Shown in pieces: positions 8,903-16,773 of a stretch of DNA of 64,000 nt. The notes under the pieces are model-generated. The model saw nothing but the letters and a program-made list of their open reading frames with translations. It was not told where the DNA came from and did not search any database. The translations under genes and the position numbers were made by a program. Within the stretch, counting starts at the first letter, position 1; each line of letters opens with the position of its first letter. Source of the DNA: Polaromonas sp. (GTDB taxonomy: Bacteria > Pseudomonadota > Gammaproteobacteria > Burkholderiales > Burkholderiaceae_C); the NCBI RefSeq assembly GCF_012927485.1, contig NZ_JABBPC010000035.1, positions 62,001 through 126,000 on the forward strand, read 5' to 3'.

Positions 8903-9084
8903 GCGCGTTTCTTTCGGGGCTAGGGGTCACGGTGCTTTTTAGATTAACACCACCCGGGTGGGGTAGTCGCCAGGCAGGGTCATTGCGCAACGCCCAGGTG
9001 TCGGAAATGACCGATCAGGCACACGCTGTGGGGTCTCGACCGGTCGGTCGCGGCTTGAACGGAGCGTCCACCGATAATCCAGGC

Positions 9085-10494
9085 ATGACCTCTTCTTCCT
9101 CCGATTTCAGTACCTTGTCTTTGCCGGCCCATGTGCTGGCCAACCTTCAGCAGCTCGGCTACCTGCGCATGACGCCAATTCAGGCCGCCAGTTTGCCCGT
9201 GGCACTGTTGGGCAAAGACCTGATTGCCCAAGCCAAAACCGGCAGTGGGAAAACCGCTGCGTTTGCCCTTGCGCTGCTCGCCAACCTGAATGCCAGGCGT
9301 TTCGCGGTGCAGGCCATGGTGCTCTGTCCGACCCGTGAACTGGCGGACCAGGTGACGACTGAAATCCGCCGTCTGGCGCGCGCCGAAGAAAACATCAAGG
9401 TCGTTACTTTGTGCGGTGGCGTGGCCTTGCGTGGGCAAATTGCCAGCCTGGAACATGGCGCGCATATTGTGGTGGGCACGCCGGGGCGCATCATGGATCA
9501 TTTGGAGCGCGGCAACCTTAATCTCGAGGCCATGAACACGCTGGTGCTGGACGAGGCCGACCGCATGCTCGACATGGGTTTTTTCGATGACATTGCCACG
9601 GTCGCCAAACAATGCCCGAAAGAACGGCAAACCCTGCTGTTCTCTGCAACTTACCCAGAGGGTATTGCCAAGCTCAGTCAGCAGTTCATGAAGAGCCCCC
9701 AAACCATCACGGTGCAGGCGCAGCACGAGAAAAGCAAAATTCACCAGCGCTGGTACGAGGTGCCGGACAGCGACCATGACGAAGCCCGGCTGAATGCGGT
9801 CGGTTCGGTGCTCAACCATTACCGGCCCGCCAGTACCCTCGCTTTTTGCAATACCAAGGCGCAGTGCCGCGCCCTGGTGCAGTTGTTGAAAAGCCAGGGC
9901 TTCAGCGCGCTGGCGTTGTATGGCGAACTGGAGCAGCGCGAGCGCGACCAGGTGCTGGTGCAGTTTTCCAACCGCAGTTGCTCGGTGCTCGTGGCCACCG
10001 ATGTGGCGGCGCGCGGGCTGGATATATCGCAGCTGGAAATGGTTATTAATGTCGATGTGACGCCGGATGCCGAGGTGCACATTCACCGCATTGGCCGCAC
10101 CGGCCGCGTTGATGAAGAGGGCTGGGCGATCAGCTTGGTCACCATGGATGAGATGGGTTCAGTGGGAAAAATCGAACAGCTGCAGAAAGTCGAATCCGAG
10201 TGGCATAAGTTGTCCGAACTCACGGCCACCAGCCAGGAACCGCTGCAGCCGCCCATGGCGACGCTGCAAATCGTCGGCGGCCGCAAGGAAAAAATCCGGG
10301 CTGGCGATGTCTTGGGGGCGCTGACTGGTGAGGCTGGTTTCACGCGCGAGCAGGTAGGCAAGATCAACGTGAACGAGTTCTCAACCTATGTGGCGGTGGA
10401 CCGCAGGATTGCTTCCGAGGCGTTGCATAAACTGACGACGGGCAAGGTCAAGGGAAAAAGCGTCAAGGTGCGCCTGCTGGATGGTGAATCCTGA
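9085..10494 (+). CDS. dbpA: DbpA, DEAD-box ATP-dependent RNA helicase (50S assembly)
   Basis: A 469-residue DEAD-box helicase. The Q motif precedes MTPIQAASLP; Walker A is AKTGSGKT, followed by PTRELA, VLDEADRML, LFSATYPEG and HRIGRTGR. The C-terminal roughly 75 residues (ATLQIVGGRKEKIRAGDVLG onward) form the DbpA RRM-like domain that binds hairpin 92 of 23S rRNA. The frame is open from 8932, but the ATG at 9085 gives MTSSSSDFSTLSLPAHVLAN, which matches E. coli DbpA, while the upstream extension looks non-coding. Confidence 0.92.
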   Translation: MTSSSSDFSTLSLPAHVLANLQQLGYLRMTPIQAASLPVALLGKDLIAQAKTGSGKTAAFALALLANLNARRFAVQAMVLCPTRELADQVTTEIRRLARAEENIKVVTLCGGVALRGQIASLEHGAHIVVGTPGRIMDHLERGNLNLEAMNTLVLDEADRMLDMGFFDDIATVAKQCPKERQTLLFSATYPEGIAKLSQQFMKSPQTITVQAQHEKSKIHQRWYEVPDSDHDEARLNAVGSVLNHYRPASTLAFCNTKAQCRALVQLLKSQGFSALALYGELEQRERDQVLVQFSNRSCSVLVATDVAARGLDISQLEMVINVDVTPDAEVHIHRIGRTGRVDEEGWAISLVTMDEMGSVGKIEQLQKVESEWHKLSELTATSQEPLQPPMATLQIVGGRKEKIRAGDVLGALTGEAGFTREQVGKINVNEFSTYVAVDRRIASEALHKLTTGKVKGKSVKVRLLDGES

Positions 10495-10586
10495 TAAAAC
10501 CTCTGAGTAGGGCGCAGTCAAACCTGCTGGTAGCTTTTGTACAGCGCTCACAAGCAGCGATCTAGACCGTAACCAATGGGGATGGT

Positions 10587-11339
10587 ATGCAACTGGGCGA
10601 TCCGATGAACGAAAAGACCACCCGCCAGTCGGGCATCGCGTTGGTGATAGGCGCTGGCGGGGGCTTGGGAGCGGCGCTGGTGGAACGACTGGCTCAATCC
10701 GGGGATTCGGTCGGCGCCTACCAAGCGGTGCTGTCTCTTGGGCGCAGCACTCATCCGCCGCTCGACTATGGTGATGAGGCCAGCGTTTTGGCGGCCTCGC
10801 GCTGGGTTGCGGCGCGGTGCGCCGATTTACAGGGTGAACTGCGCCTCCTCGTGGTGGCCAGCGGGTTTCTGCATGGCGAGACCGGCCAGCCGGAGCGCAG
10901 CTGGACCCAGTTGGATGCGGATTATCTGAGCCAGGTATTTCGCATCAACGCCATTGGCCCGGCGCTGGTGATGAAGCATTTTTTGCCTCTATTTCCAAAA
11001 CACGGGCGTTGCGTTGCGGGTTTTGTTTCTGCGAAGGTCGGCAGCATCGGCGACAACGCCCTTGGCGGCTGGTACGGCTACCGCGCATCCAAGGCCGCCC
11101 TGAATCAGCTTGTAAAAACGGCGTCGATCGAGCTCGGCAGGTACAACCGGCAGGCGATTTGTGTCTCGCTGCATCCTGGCACGGTGGACACCGCACTGTC
11201 GCGCCCGTTCGCCAAGACCGGTCTTACCGTGCGACCCGCACCCGAGGCGGCGGAAAATCTGTTGGACGTGCTGGCAGCCCTCACGCTGGCGGACACGGGC
11301 GCCCTGATCGACTACCAGGGCCATCGACTGCCTTGGTGA
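10587..11339 (+). CDS. SDR-family NAD(P)-dependent oxidoreductase (CsgA-like)
   Basis: A 250-residue short-chain dehydrogenase/reductase. The Rossmann motif GAGGGLGAAL is near residue 22 and the catalytic tetrad includes YRASK (Tyr and Lys) with a serine in FVSAKVGSIGD. The LHPGTVDTALSRPF segment is typical of the CsgA/C-factor branch. The substrate cannot be told from sequence. The ATG at 10587 follows a GGGGA-type ribosome binding site; a second ATG at 10605 is possible. It appears monocistronic. Confidence 0.85.
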   Translation: MQLGDPMNEKTTRQSGIALVIGAGGGLGAALVERLAQSGDSVGAYQAVLSLGRSTHPPLDYGDEASVLAASRWVAARCADLQGELRLLVVASGFLHGETGQPERSWTQLDADYLSQVFRINAIGPALVMKHFLPLFPKHGRCVAGFVSAKVGSIGDNALGGWYGYRASKAALNQLVKTASIELGRYNRQAICVSLHPGTVDTALSRPFAKTGLTVRPAPEAAENLLDVLAALTLADTGALIDYQGHRLPW

Positions 11340-11389
11340 CATGCAGATCAGTAAAAAGTGACTGATTCTCTTACTGGGAAAGTTTGAGA

Positions 11390-11407
11390 AGCTACAAAAT
11401 AAATAGC
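11390..11407. repeat. Dispersed A+T-rich palindrome, degenerate copy
   Basis: AGCTACAAAATAAATAGC matches 14 of 18 bases of the better copy at 55365-55382 and lies in the gap between the convergent SDR and livM genes. A third copy is at 39413-39430. See the separate finding on this element. Confidence 0.5.
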
Positions 11408-11544
11408 GCTTGTGCCATGTAGCGGGTCCTCATGGCGGTCCTCTAACGTTACCGGTCCCTGTCAACCCAGCGCTGCGAACGGCTGAGGGTGAAACGTTTC
11501 CAGAGGTGCGAAAGAGGGGCGGTGAATGGCCACCACCCTTCAGA

Positions 11545-12552
11545 TCAAGCGCCGGATTCTTTGGCGAGCTTCGCGGCAGCGCGCCGGCGTTCCAGATACG
11601 CCTGCAACTCGCCCACCACGCCTTTGCGGAAAGCCAGCACGCAGACCACAAAGATGGCACCGATGATCACCGTGACCCAGGAACCCACTTTGTCGGCCAG
11701 TACGTTTTGCAGCGAAATCACGACGCCTGCGCCAAAGACTGGACCAAGAAAGGTGCCCACGCCGCCGAGCAGCGTCATCAAAATGACTTCGCCCGACATG
11801 GACCAGTGGACATCCGACAACGAGGCAAATCCCATCACCAGCGTTTTGAGCGAGCCCGCCAATCCGGCCAGCGCCGCCGACAGCACGAAAGCCAGCAGCT
11901 TGTAACGGTCTACCTGATAACCCAGCGAAATGGCGCGCGGCTCGTTTTCCCGGATCATTTTCAGCACTTGCCCAAAAGGCGAGTTCACGATGCGCGAGAT
12001 GAACAGGAAGCACAGCACAAAAATGGCCACCACAAAATAATACAAGGCGGCGTCGGATTCAAGTGAGAACACGCCAAACAGCTTACCGCGCGGGACGCCT
12101 TGCAGGCCATCCTCACCGCCCGTAAAGGGCGCTTGCAAGCAGACGAAGAACACCATCTGTGCAATGGCCAGTGTGATCATGGCAAAGTAAATGCCCTGGC
12201 GCCGAATGGCGACCAGCCCCACCACCAGACCAATCAGGCCCGCCGCCACCGTACCCGCGAGAATTCCCAACTCCGGCGTCCAGCTCTGCGATTTGATGAA
12301 CCAGCCAGTAACGTAGGCGGCCGAGCCGAAAAATGCAGCGTGACCGAACGACAGCAAGCCGGTATAGCCCAACAGCAAATTGAAGGCGCAGGCAAACAAC
12401 GCGAAGCAAAGCAGCTTCATGACAAACACGGGGTACAGCCCGATCACGGGGGCCGCCAGCATCAAAGCCAGCAATGCGATGTACGTGATGCGGGTAATAT
12501 TTTTGTATTTTGCGACTTGGGTCATGGGTACGGTATTTGCAGCTTCAGTCAT
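11545..12552 (-). CDS. livM: LivM-type permease of HAAT ABC transporter 1
   Basis: A 335-residue inner-membrane permease of the branched-chain amino acid/amide (HAAT) family. It has many hydrophobic segments and the LivM hallmark LLLGYTGLLSFGHAAFFGSAAY. Another family signature, SPFGQVLKMIRENEPRAISLGY, is also present. It is the last gene of a minus-strand operon (livG-livF-binding protein-livH-livM), three bases downstream of livH. The substrate cannot be fixed from sequence; amino acids, amides or aromatic acids are all known for this family. Confidence 0.9.
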   Translation of the reverse strand: MTEAANTVPMTQVAKYKNITRITYIALLALMLAAPVIGLYPVFVMKLLCFALFACAFNLLLGYTGLLSFGHAAFFGSAAYVTGWFIKSQSWTPELGILAGTVAAGLIGLVVGLVAIRRQGIYFAMITLAIAQMVFFVCLQAPFTGGEDGLQGVPRGKLFGVFSLESDAALYYFVVAIFVLCFLFISRIVNSPFGQVLKMIRENEPRAISLGYQVDRYKLLAFVLSAALAGLAGSLKTLVMGFASLSDVHWSMSGEVILMTLLGGVGTFLGPVFGAGVVISLQNVLADKVGSWVTVIIGAIFVVCVLAFRKGVVGELQAYLERRRAAAKLAKESGA

Positions 12553-12555
12553 GGC

Positions 12556-13440
12556 TCATGCCTCCTTGCCAAAGAGGCCGTTCGGCTTGACCATCAGTAC
12601 CAGCACCATGATGACGAAAACCACAATGTTGGACGCTTCAGGATAAAAAACGCGGGTCAGCCCTTCCACCAGTCCCAACGCGAGGCCGGTAACCACGGAC
12701 CCCAAAATTGAACCCATCCCGCCGATCACGACCACCGCAAACACCACAATGATCAGGTTCGAACCCATTAGCGGGTTGACCTGAATGATCGGTGCGGCCA
12801 GTACGCCCGCGAGCCCGGCAAGCGCAGCCCCCGCGCCATAAGTGCACATCACCATCACCGGGACGTTGACGCCGAACGTCTGCACCAACGCTGCATTTTC
12901 AGTACCGGCGCGCAGGTAGGCACCCAGTCGGGTCCGTTCGATCAGAAACCATGTGCCCAGGCAGACGACCAGCGACACCAATACCACCCAGGCGCGGTAA
13001 TTCGGCAGCACCATGAAACCCAGGTTGGTGGCGCCCGACAACAATTCTGGCACTTCATAATTTTGGCCCGATGCGCCAAACAGTTCGCGGAAAATGCCCT
13101 CTGTAATCAGCGCAAGGCCAAAGGTCAGCAGCAGTCCGTAAAGTGGATCGAGCTTGTACAGGTGCCGAAGAAACAGCCGTTCAATCAGTACCCCCAGCAC
13201 GCCAACCGCGAGTGGGGCCAGCACCAGTGCATACCAGTAATTGAGGCCAAACTTGTCGAGCAGGATCCACGCGGCGAAGGCGCCCAGCATGTAGAGCGCC
13301 CCGTGTGCAAAGTTCACAATGCCCAGCAGGCCAAAAATGACCGCCAGCCCCAGGCTGAGCAAGGCATAAAACGCGCCATTGACCAGACCCAGCAAGAGCT
13401 GACCCATAAAAGCTTGCAGGGGAATACCAAAAATTTCCAT
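12556..13440 (-). CDS. livH: LivH-type permease of HAAT ABC transporter 1
   Basis: A 294-residue membrane permease with the LivH signature LGLAVIFGLLGIVNFAHGALYMLGA near the N-terminus and VVIGGMGSILGSVVTGLALG near the C-terminus. An upstream extension to 13506 is open, but the ATG at 13440 (MEIFGIPLQAF) follows a GGCCTCC-type leader and fits the family length. It is separated from the binding-protein gene by an intrinsic terminator at 13487-13523 and followed after three bases by livM. Confidence 0.9.
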   Translation of the reverse strand: MEIFGIPLQAFMGQLLLGLVNGAFYALLSLGLAVIFGLLGIVNFAHGALYMLGAFAAWILLDKFGLNYWYALVLAPLAVGVLGVLIERLFLRHLYKLDPLYGLLLTFGLALITEGIFRELFGASGQNYEVPELLSGATNLGFMVLPNYRAWVVLVSLVVCLGTWFLIERTRLGAYLRAGTENAALVQTFGVNVPVMVMCTYGAGAALAGLAGVLAAPIIQVNPLMGSNLIIVVFAVVVIGGMGSILGSVVTGLALGLVEGLTRVFYPEASNIVVFVIMVLVLMVKPNGLFGKEA

Positions 13441-13486
13441 GGAGGCCCGTCGGTTCTCGCCTTGAGAATATGAAAAGTGAGAAATC

Positions 13487-13523
13487 GAAAAAAGTTGGCC
13501 GATCACGAGGTGTGACCGGCCAA
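13487..13523 (-). terminator. Intrinsic terminator/attenuator inside HAAT operon 1
   Basis: On the minus strand TTGGCCG and CGGCCAA form a seven-base stem, extended inward by TCAC/GTGA, followed directly by CTTTTTT. It starts 13 bases after the stop of the binding-protein gene and precedes livH. Partial termination here would give more binding protein than permease, a common arrangement in such operons. Confidence 0.8.
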
Positions 13524-13536
13524 CTGGAAGATCAAG

Positions 13537-14733
13537 TTACTTCTTGTTGATCAGCGGGCACTTGGACTCGGCAACCGTCGTGAATGCCTGGTCGCCAGGA
13601 ACTTTAGCCACGGTTTTGTAGTAGTCCCATGGCGTACTCGACTCTTTGGGGCCTTTGACCTGGTAAAGGTACATGTCGTGAATCATGCGACCGTCGGCGC
13701 GGATTTGACCCTTGTTGTAAAAGTCGTCGATCTTCATGGTTTTCAATGTGCTCATGACCTTGTCGCCGTCGGTCGTACCGGCGGCCTGAACAGCTTTCAG
13801 GTAATTTGTGGCAGCTGAGTAGTCAGCCGCCTGCAGGCTGGAAGGCATCCGTTTGTATTTGTCGAAAAATCGCTTGGCAAATTTGCGGGAGGCATCGTCC
13901 TGGTTCCAATACCAGCTGTCGGCGAGTTGCAGGCCTTCGGTATTGGCCAGACCCAAACTGTGCACATCGTTAATGAACACCAGCAAGCCGGCAACCTTCA
14001 TGGTTTTGGTAATACCGAATTCCTTGGCAGCCTTCATGGAATTGGTGAAATCGCCGCCGGCATTGGCCAGCGCCAGAATCTGTGCCTTGGAAGACTGAGC
14101 TTGCAATAGGAAGGCCGAGAAGTCCGAGGCATTGAGCGGATGGCGTACGGCGCCTACCACGGTGCCGCCATTGGCTTTTACGACATTCGCCGCGTCGGTC
14201 TCGAGGGAGTGGCCGAATGCGTAGTCAGCCGTCAGGAAATACCAGCTTTTGTAGCCCGCTTTGACCAGTGCCGCACCCGCCACTTTGGACAAGGCCACGG
14301 TGTCATAGGCATAGTGAACGGTGTATCGCGTACAGTCTTCGTTGGTCAGCCGGGCTGAGCCGGCGCCGATGGAGATGAAAGGACGCTTTTTCTCGGCGGC
14401 TACCTTGGCCATGGCCAGCGACGTGCCGGAGTTGGTCCCGCCAATCAGCATGGCCAGGCCGTCTTTGTCCATCCACTCGCGCGCCTTGGAGCTGGCAATG
14501 TCGGGCTTGTTCTGATGGTCAGCGGACAGCACTTCGATCGGGCGGTTAAGCACCTTGCCGCCAAAATCCTGCACTGCCCACTTGACCATTTCAGCGCCAG
14601 CAGGACCGTCGATGTCGGCATACAGGCTGGACATGTCGGTGATGATGCCGATCTTGATCGGGCCGGCGTTCTGTGCGGATGCTGCGGCGCTTAGGCCAAT
14701 GGCCAGTGCGGCGACAAGTGTTTTAAGTTTCAT
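13537..14733 (-). CDS. Periplasmic substrate-binding protein of HAAT transporter 1
   Basis: A 398-residue LivK-type type-I periplasmic binding protein. A signal peptide, MKLKTLVAALAIGLSAAASA, is followed by the mature start QNAGPIKIGIITDMSSLYAD, which has the usual IGxxxDxS ligand-loop pattern. The variant resembles binding proteins that take aromatic acids or other non-amino-acid ligands (SPH... no serine-rich LivJ loop), but the ligand is unassigned. It is third in the operon, behind both ATPase genes and in front of the terminator-separated permease genes. Confidence 0.87.
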   Translation of the reverse strand: MKLKTLVAALAIGLSAAASAQNAGPIKIGIITDMSSLYADIDGPAGAEMVKWAVQDFGGKVLNRPIEVLSADHQNKPDIASSKAREWMDKDGLAMLIGGTNSGTSLAMAKVAAEKKRPFISIGAGSARLTNEDCTRYTVHYAYDTVALSKVAGAALVKAGYKSWYFLTADYAFGHSLETDAANVVKANGGTVVGAVRHPLNASDFSAFLLQAQSSKAQILALANAGGDFTNSMKAAKEFGITKTMKVAGLLVFINDVHSLGLANTEGLQLADSWYWNQDDASRKFAKRFFDKYKRMPSSLQAADYSAATNYLKAVQAAGTTDGDKVMSTLKTMKIDDFYNKGQIRADGRMIHDMYLYQVKGPKESSTPWDYYKTVAKVPGDQAFTTVAESKCPLINKK

Positions 14734-14800
14734 GGATGTCTCCTGGTTAAGGTTATGAGCTCAAAGGGAAAAAACGGGACGGGCAGGCTTGAACACGGCA

Positions 14801-15505
14801 CTAGACGCCCAAATACTCCTGCAGCATGCCCATGTTCTGGGTCAACTCGGCTTGGGCAAACTGCTTGACGATTTGGCCGTGTTCCATGACATAGAAACGG
14901 TCGGCCAGCGGCGCGGCAAAGCGGAAATTTTGCTCGACCAGCACGATGGTGTAGCCCTTGGCCTTCAGGGCCAAAATCATTTCAGCCAGCTTCTGCACGA
15001 TGACGGGGGCGAGTCCTTCAGAAATTTCATCGAGCAACAGGAGCCGTGCGCCCGTGCGCAAAATGCGCGCCACTGCCAGCATCTGCTGCTCGCCGCCTGA
15101 CAGGCGGGTGCCGGGACTGTTGGCGCGTTCCTTCAGGTTAGGGAACATGGCGTAAATCTCGGCAATGCTCATGCCCCCGGTGGCGATGGTCGGGGGCAGC
15201 ATCAGGTTTTCTTCGGCCGACAGGCTGGCAAAAATGCCGCGCTCTTCAGGGCAGTAGCCGACGCCTAGCCGGGCTACTTTGTGCGGCGCCAGCTTGATAA
15301 CCTCTTCTCCATTGATCCGGATCGAGCCCTTGCGGGCGCCGGTCATGCCGACGATCGCGCGCAGCGTGGTGGTGCGACCGGCCCCGTTGCGGCCAAGCAG
15401 TGTTACCACTTCACCTTCATGCACCGAGAGGTTCACGCCATGCAGGATGTGCGACTCTCCGTACCAGGCGTGCAGGTTTTCAATGTGGAGCAGTTCTTTA
15501 GTCAT
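14801..15505 (-). CDS. livF: LivF-type ATPase of HAAT transporter 1 with altered Walker A (Lys to Arg)
   Basis: A 234-residue ABC ATPase of the LivF type, with signature RLSGGEQQMLAVARIL, Walker B LLLLDEISEGLAP and the C-terminal segment MEHGQIVKQF. The Walker A loop reads GRNGAGRTT: the normally invariant lysine is arginine (codon CGC). The Walker B/catalytic region DEISEGL is intact. The frame is open to 15658, but the ATG at 15505 (MTKELLHIENLHAWYGESH) is the family start. It lies about 100 bases downstream of livG. Confidence 0.9.
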   Translation of the reverse strand: MTKELLHIENLHAWYGESHILHGVNLSVHEGEVVTLLGRNGAGRTTTLRAIVGMTGARKGSIRINGEEVIKLAPHKVARLGVGYCPEERGIFASLSAEENLMLPPTIATGGMSIAEIYAMFPNLKERANSPGTRLSGGEQQMLAVARILRTGARLLLLDEISEGLAPVIVQKLAEMILALKAKGYTIVLVEQNFRFAAPLADRFYVMEHGQIVKQFAQAELTQNMGMLQEYLGV

Positions 15506-15608
15506 GCGAAGCGCTCGTGGGGGGATTTTTTCGACGGTCGGCTCGTCAGGCGTTGAACTACCTTGGACCGCCGCGTAGCCCACGAAGTGAAAAGCGTGGG
15601 AGCCATAG

Positions 15609-16382
15609 TTAATGAGCGCCCTGTAGTTCGGTGTTGGCGGTGCCCATGTAGGCTTCAATCACCTGCGGGTTTTTAGAGACCTCGGCGTAAGGGCCGTCGG
15701 CAATGATGGCGCCCCGTTGCAGTACCGTGATGCGATGGGCAATCGACGACACCACGTTCATGTTGTGTTCGACCATCAGAATCGTCCGCCCTGCCGACAC
15801 CTTTTTGATCAGCTGGGTCACGCGGGCCACGTCTTCGTGGCCCATGCCCTGGGTGGGCTCGTCCAGCAGCATCAGTTCTGGCTCAAGGGCCAGCGTGGTG
15901 GCCAGCTCCAGGGCGCGTTTGCGGCCGTAAGGCAGGTTCACGGTCAACACGTCGGCAAAGTCGCTCAGGTCGACTTCTGCAAGCAGCGCACGTGCACGGT
16001 CATGCAGGTGAAACAGCGTGTCTTCGGCTTTCCAGAAATGGAATGAAGTACCCAAGTTGCGCTGCAGCGCCGCGCGGACATTCTCAAGCACCGTCATATG
16101 CGGGAAAACGGCCGAGATCTGGAAAGACCGAACGATGCCGCGCCGCGCGGTCTGGGCCGGCTTCTCGAAGGTGATGTCGTTGCCATTGAAGACAATGCTG
16201 CCTCTGGTAGGCGGCAGGAACTTGGTGAGCAAATTAAAAAAAGTGGTTTTCCCGGCTCCGTTCGGTCCGATCAGCGCGTGAATGTGCCCGCGCTGGACTT
16301 TCAGGTCTACGTTGTTGACAGCCACGAATCCCTTGAATTCCTTGGTCAGCCCTTGCGTTTGAAGAATGAACTCAACAGACAA
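15609..16382 (-). CDS. livG: LivG-type ATPase of HAAT transporter 1
   Basis: A 257-residue ABC ATPase with a normal Walker A (GPNGAGKTTFF), the LivG-specific ARRGIVRSFQISAVFPHMTV stretch, an atypical signature (NLPYGRKRALELATTLA) usual for LivG, and Walker B LMLLDEPTQGM. The start is uncertain: a TTG at 16382 has a good GGAG ribosome binding site and gives SVEFILQTQGLTKEF at the N-terminus; an in-frame ATG at 16442 would add 20 residues. It is the first gene of the operon. Confidence 0.87.
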   Translation of the reverse strand: MSVEFILQTQGLTKEFKGFVAVNNVDLKVQRGHIHALIGPNGAGKTTFFNLLTKFLPPTRGSIVFNGNDITFEKPAQTARRGIVRSFQISAVFPHMTVLENVRAALQRNLGTSFHFWKAEDTLFHLHDRARALLAEVDLSDFADVLTVNLPYGRKRALELATTLALEPELMLLDEPTQGMGHEDVARVTQLIKKVSAGRTILMVEHNMNVVSSIAHRITVLQRGAIIADGPYAEVSKNPQVIEAYMGTANTELQGAH

Positions 16383-16773
16383 ATTGCTCTCCGGCGGGGT
16401 GGGGTTGAACTCACGGGAAGCTGCCTGCAGACGCAGCGCCAAATGGAGTATAAGTCCCGTGAATCACAGTAGGCGATCCTACCTATCCGAAGGCTGCGGT
16501 GCTACTCGGTTAGACCCTTAGGTAGTTTTGCGTGATGGGCAACCCTTAGCCCTTACCGCACTGCTTAGCCCCTGGGGCAAAAGTCTGGGCGCGATGACCT
16601 CGATGCGAGCAGCTTTACTTTTTCGGGCGACGAAACGTGGGTCAGCCGCACCGCCTCAAAGGTAAAACCAAGTGAAATATTCGGGGTCCGCTGGCCGGCC
16701 GCACAACCCTATTAAACCTGTAGCGTTGTGAGCGCCTGCGCCTGACCTTCGTTGGGCTGCCCGCAATGCGAGA
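16383..16773. other. Intergenic region upstream of HAAT operon 1
   Basis: About 390 bases between the livG start and the end of the DUF6600 gene, both on the minus strand. It should hold the livG promoter. GTAGG (16469-16473) and CCTAC (16478-16482) form a short palindrome, and CTACCTA (16479-16485) pairs with TAGGTAG (16519-16525). No convincing open frame, tRNA or insertion sequence was seen. Confidence 0.4.

Noticed and set aside
8950..8961. Palindrome CCACCCGGGTGG between gor and dbpA
   Set aside because: Short GC-rich palindromes are frequent at this base composition and nothing else ties it to a regulator.
12100..12711. Plus-strand 203-residue frame across livM/livH
   Set aside because: Antisense to two genes with clear permease signatures; His/Gln-rich composition typical of a reverse-strand shadow in high-GC DNA.
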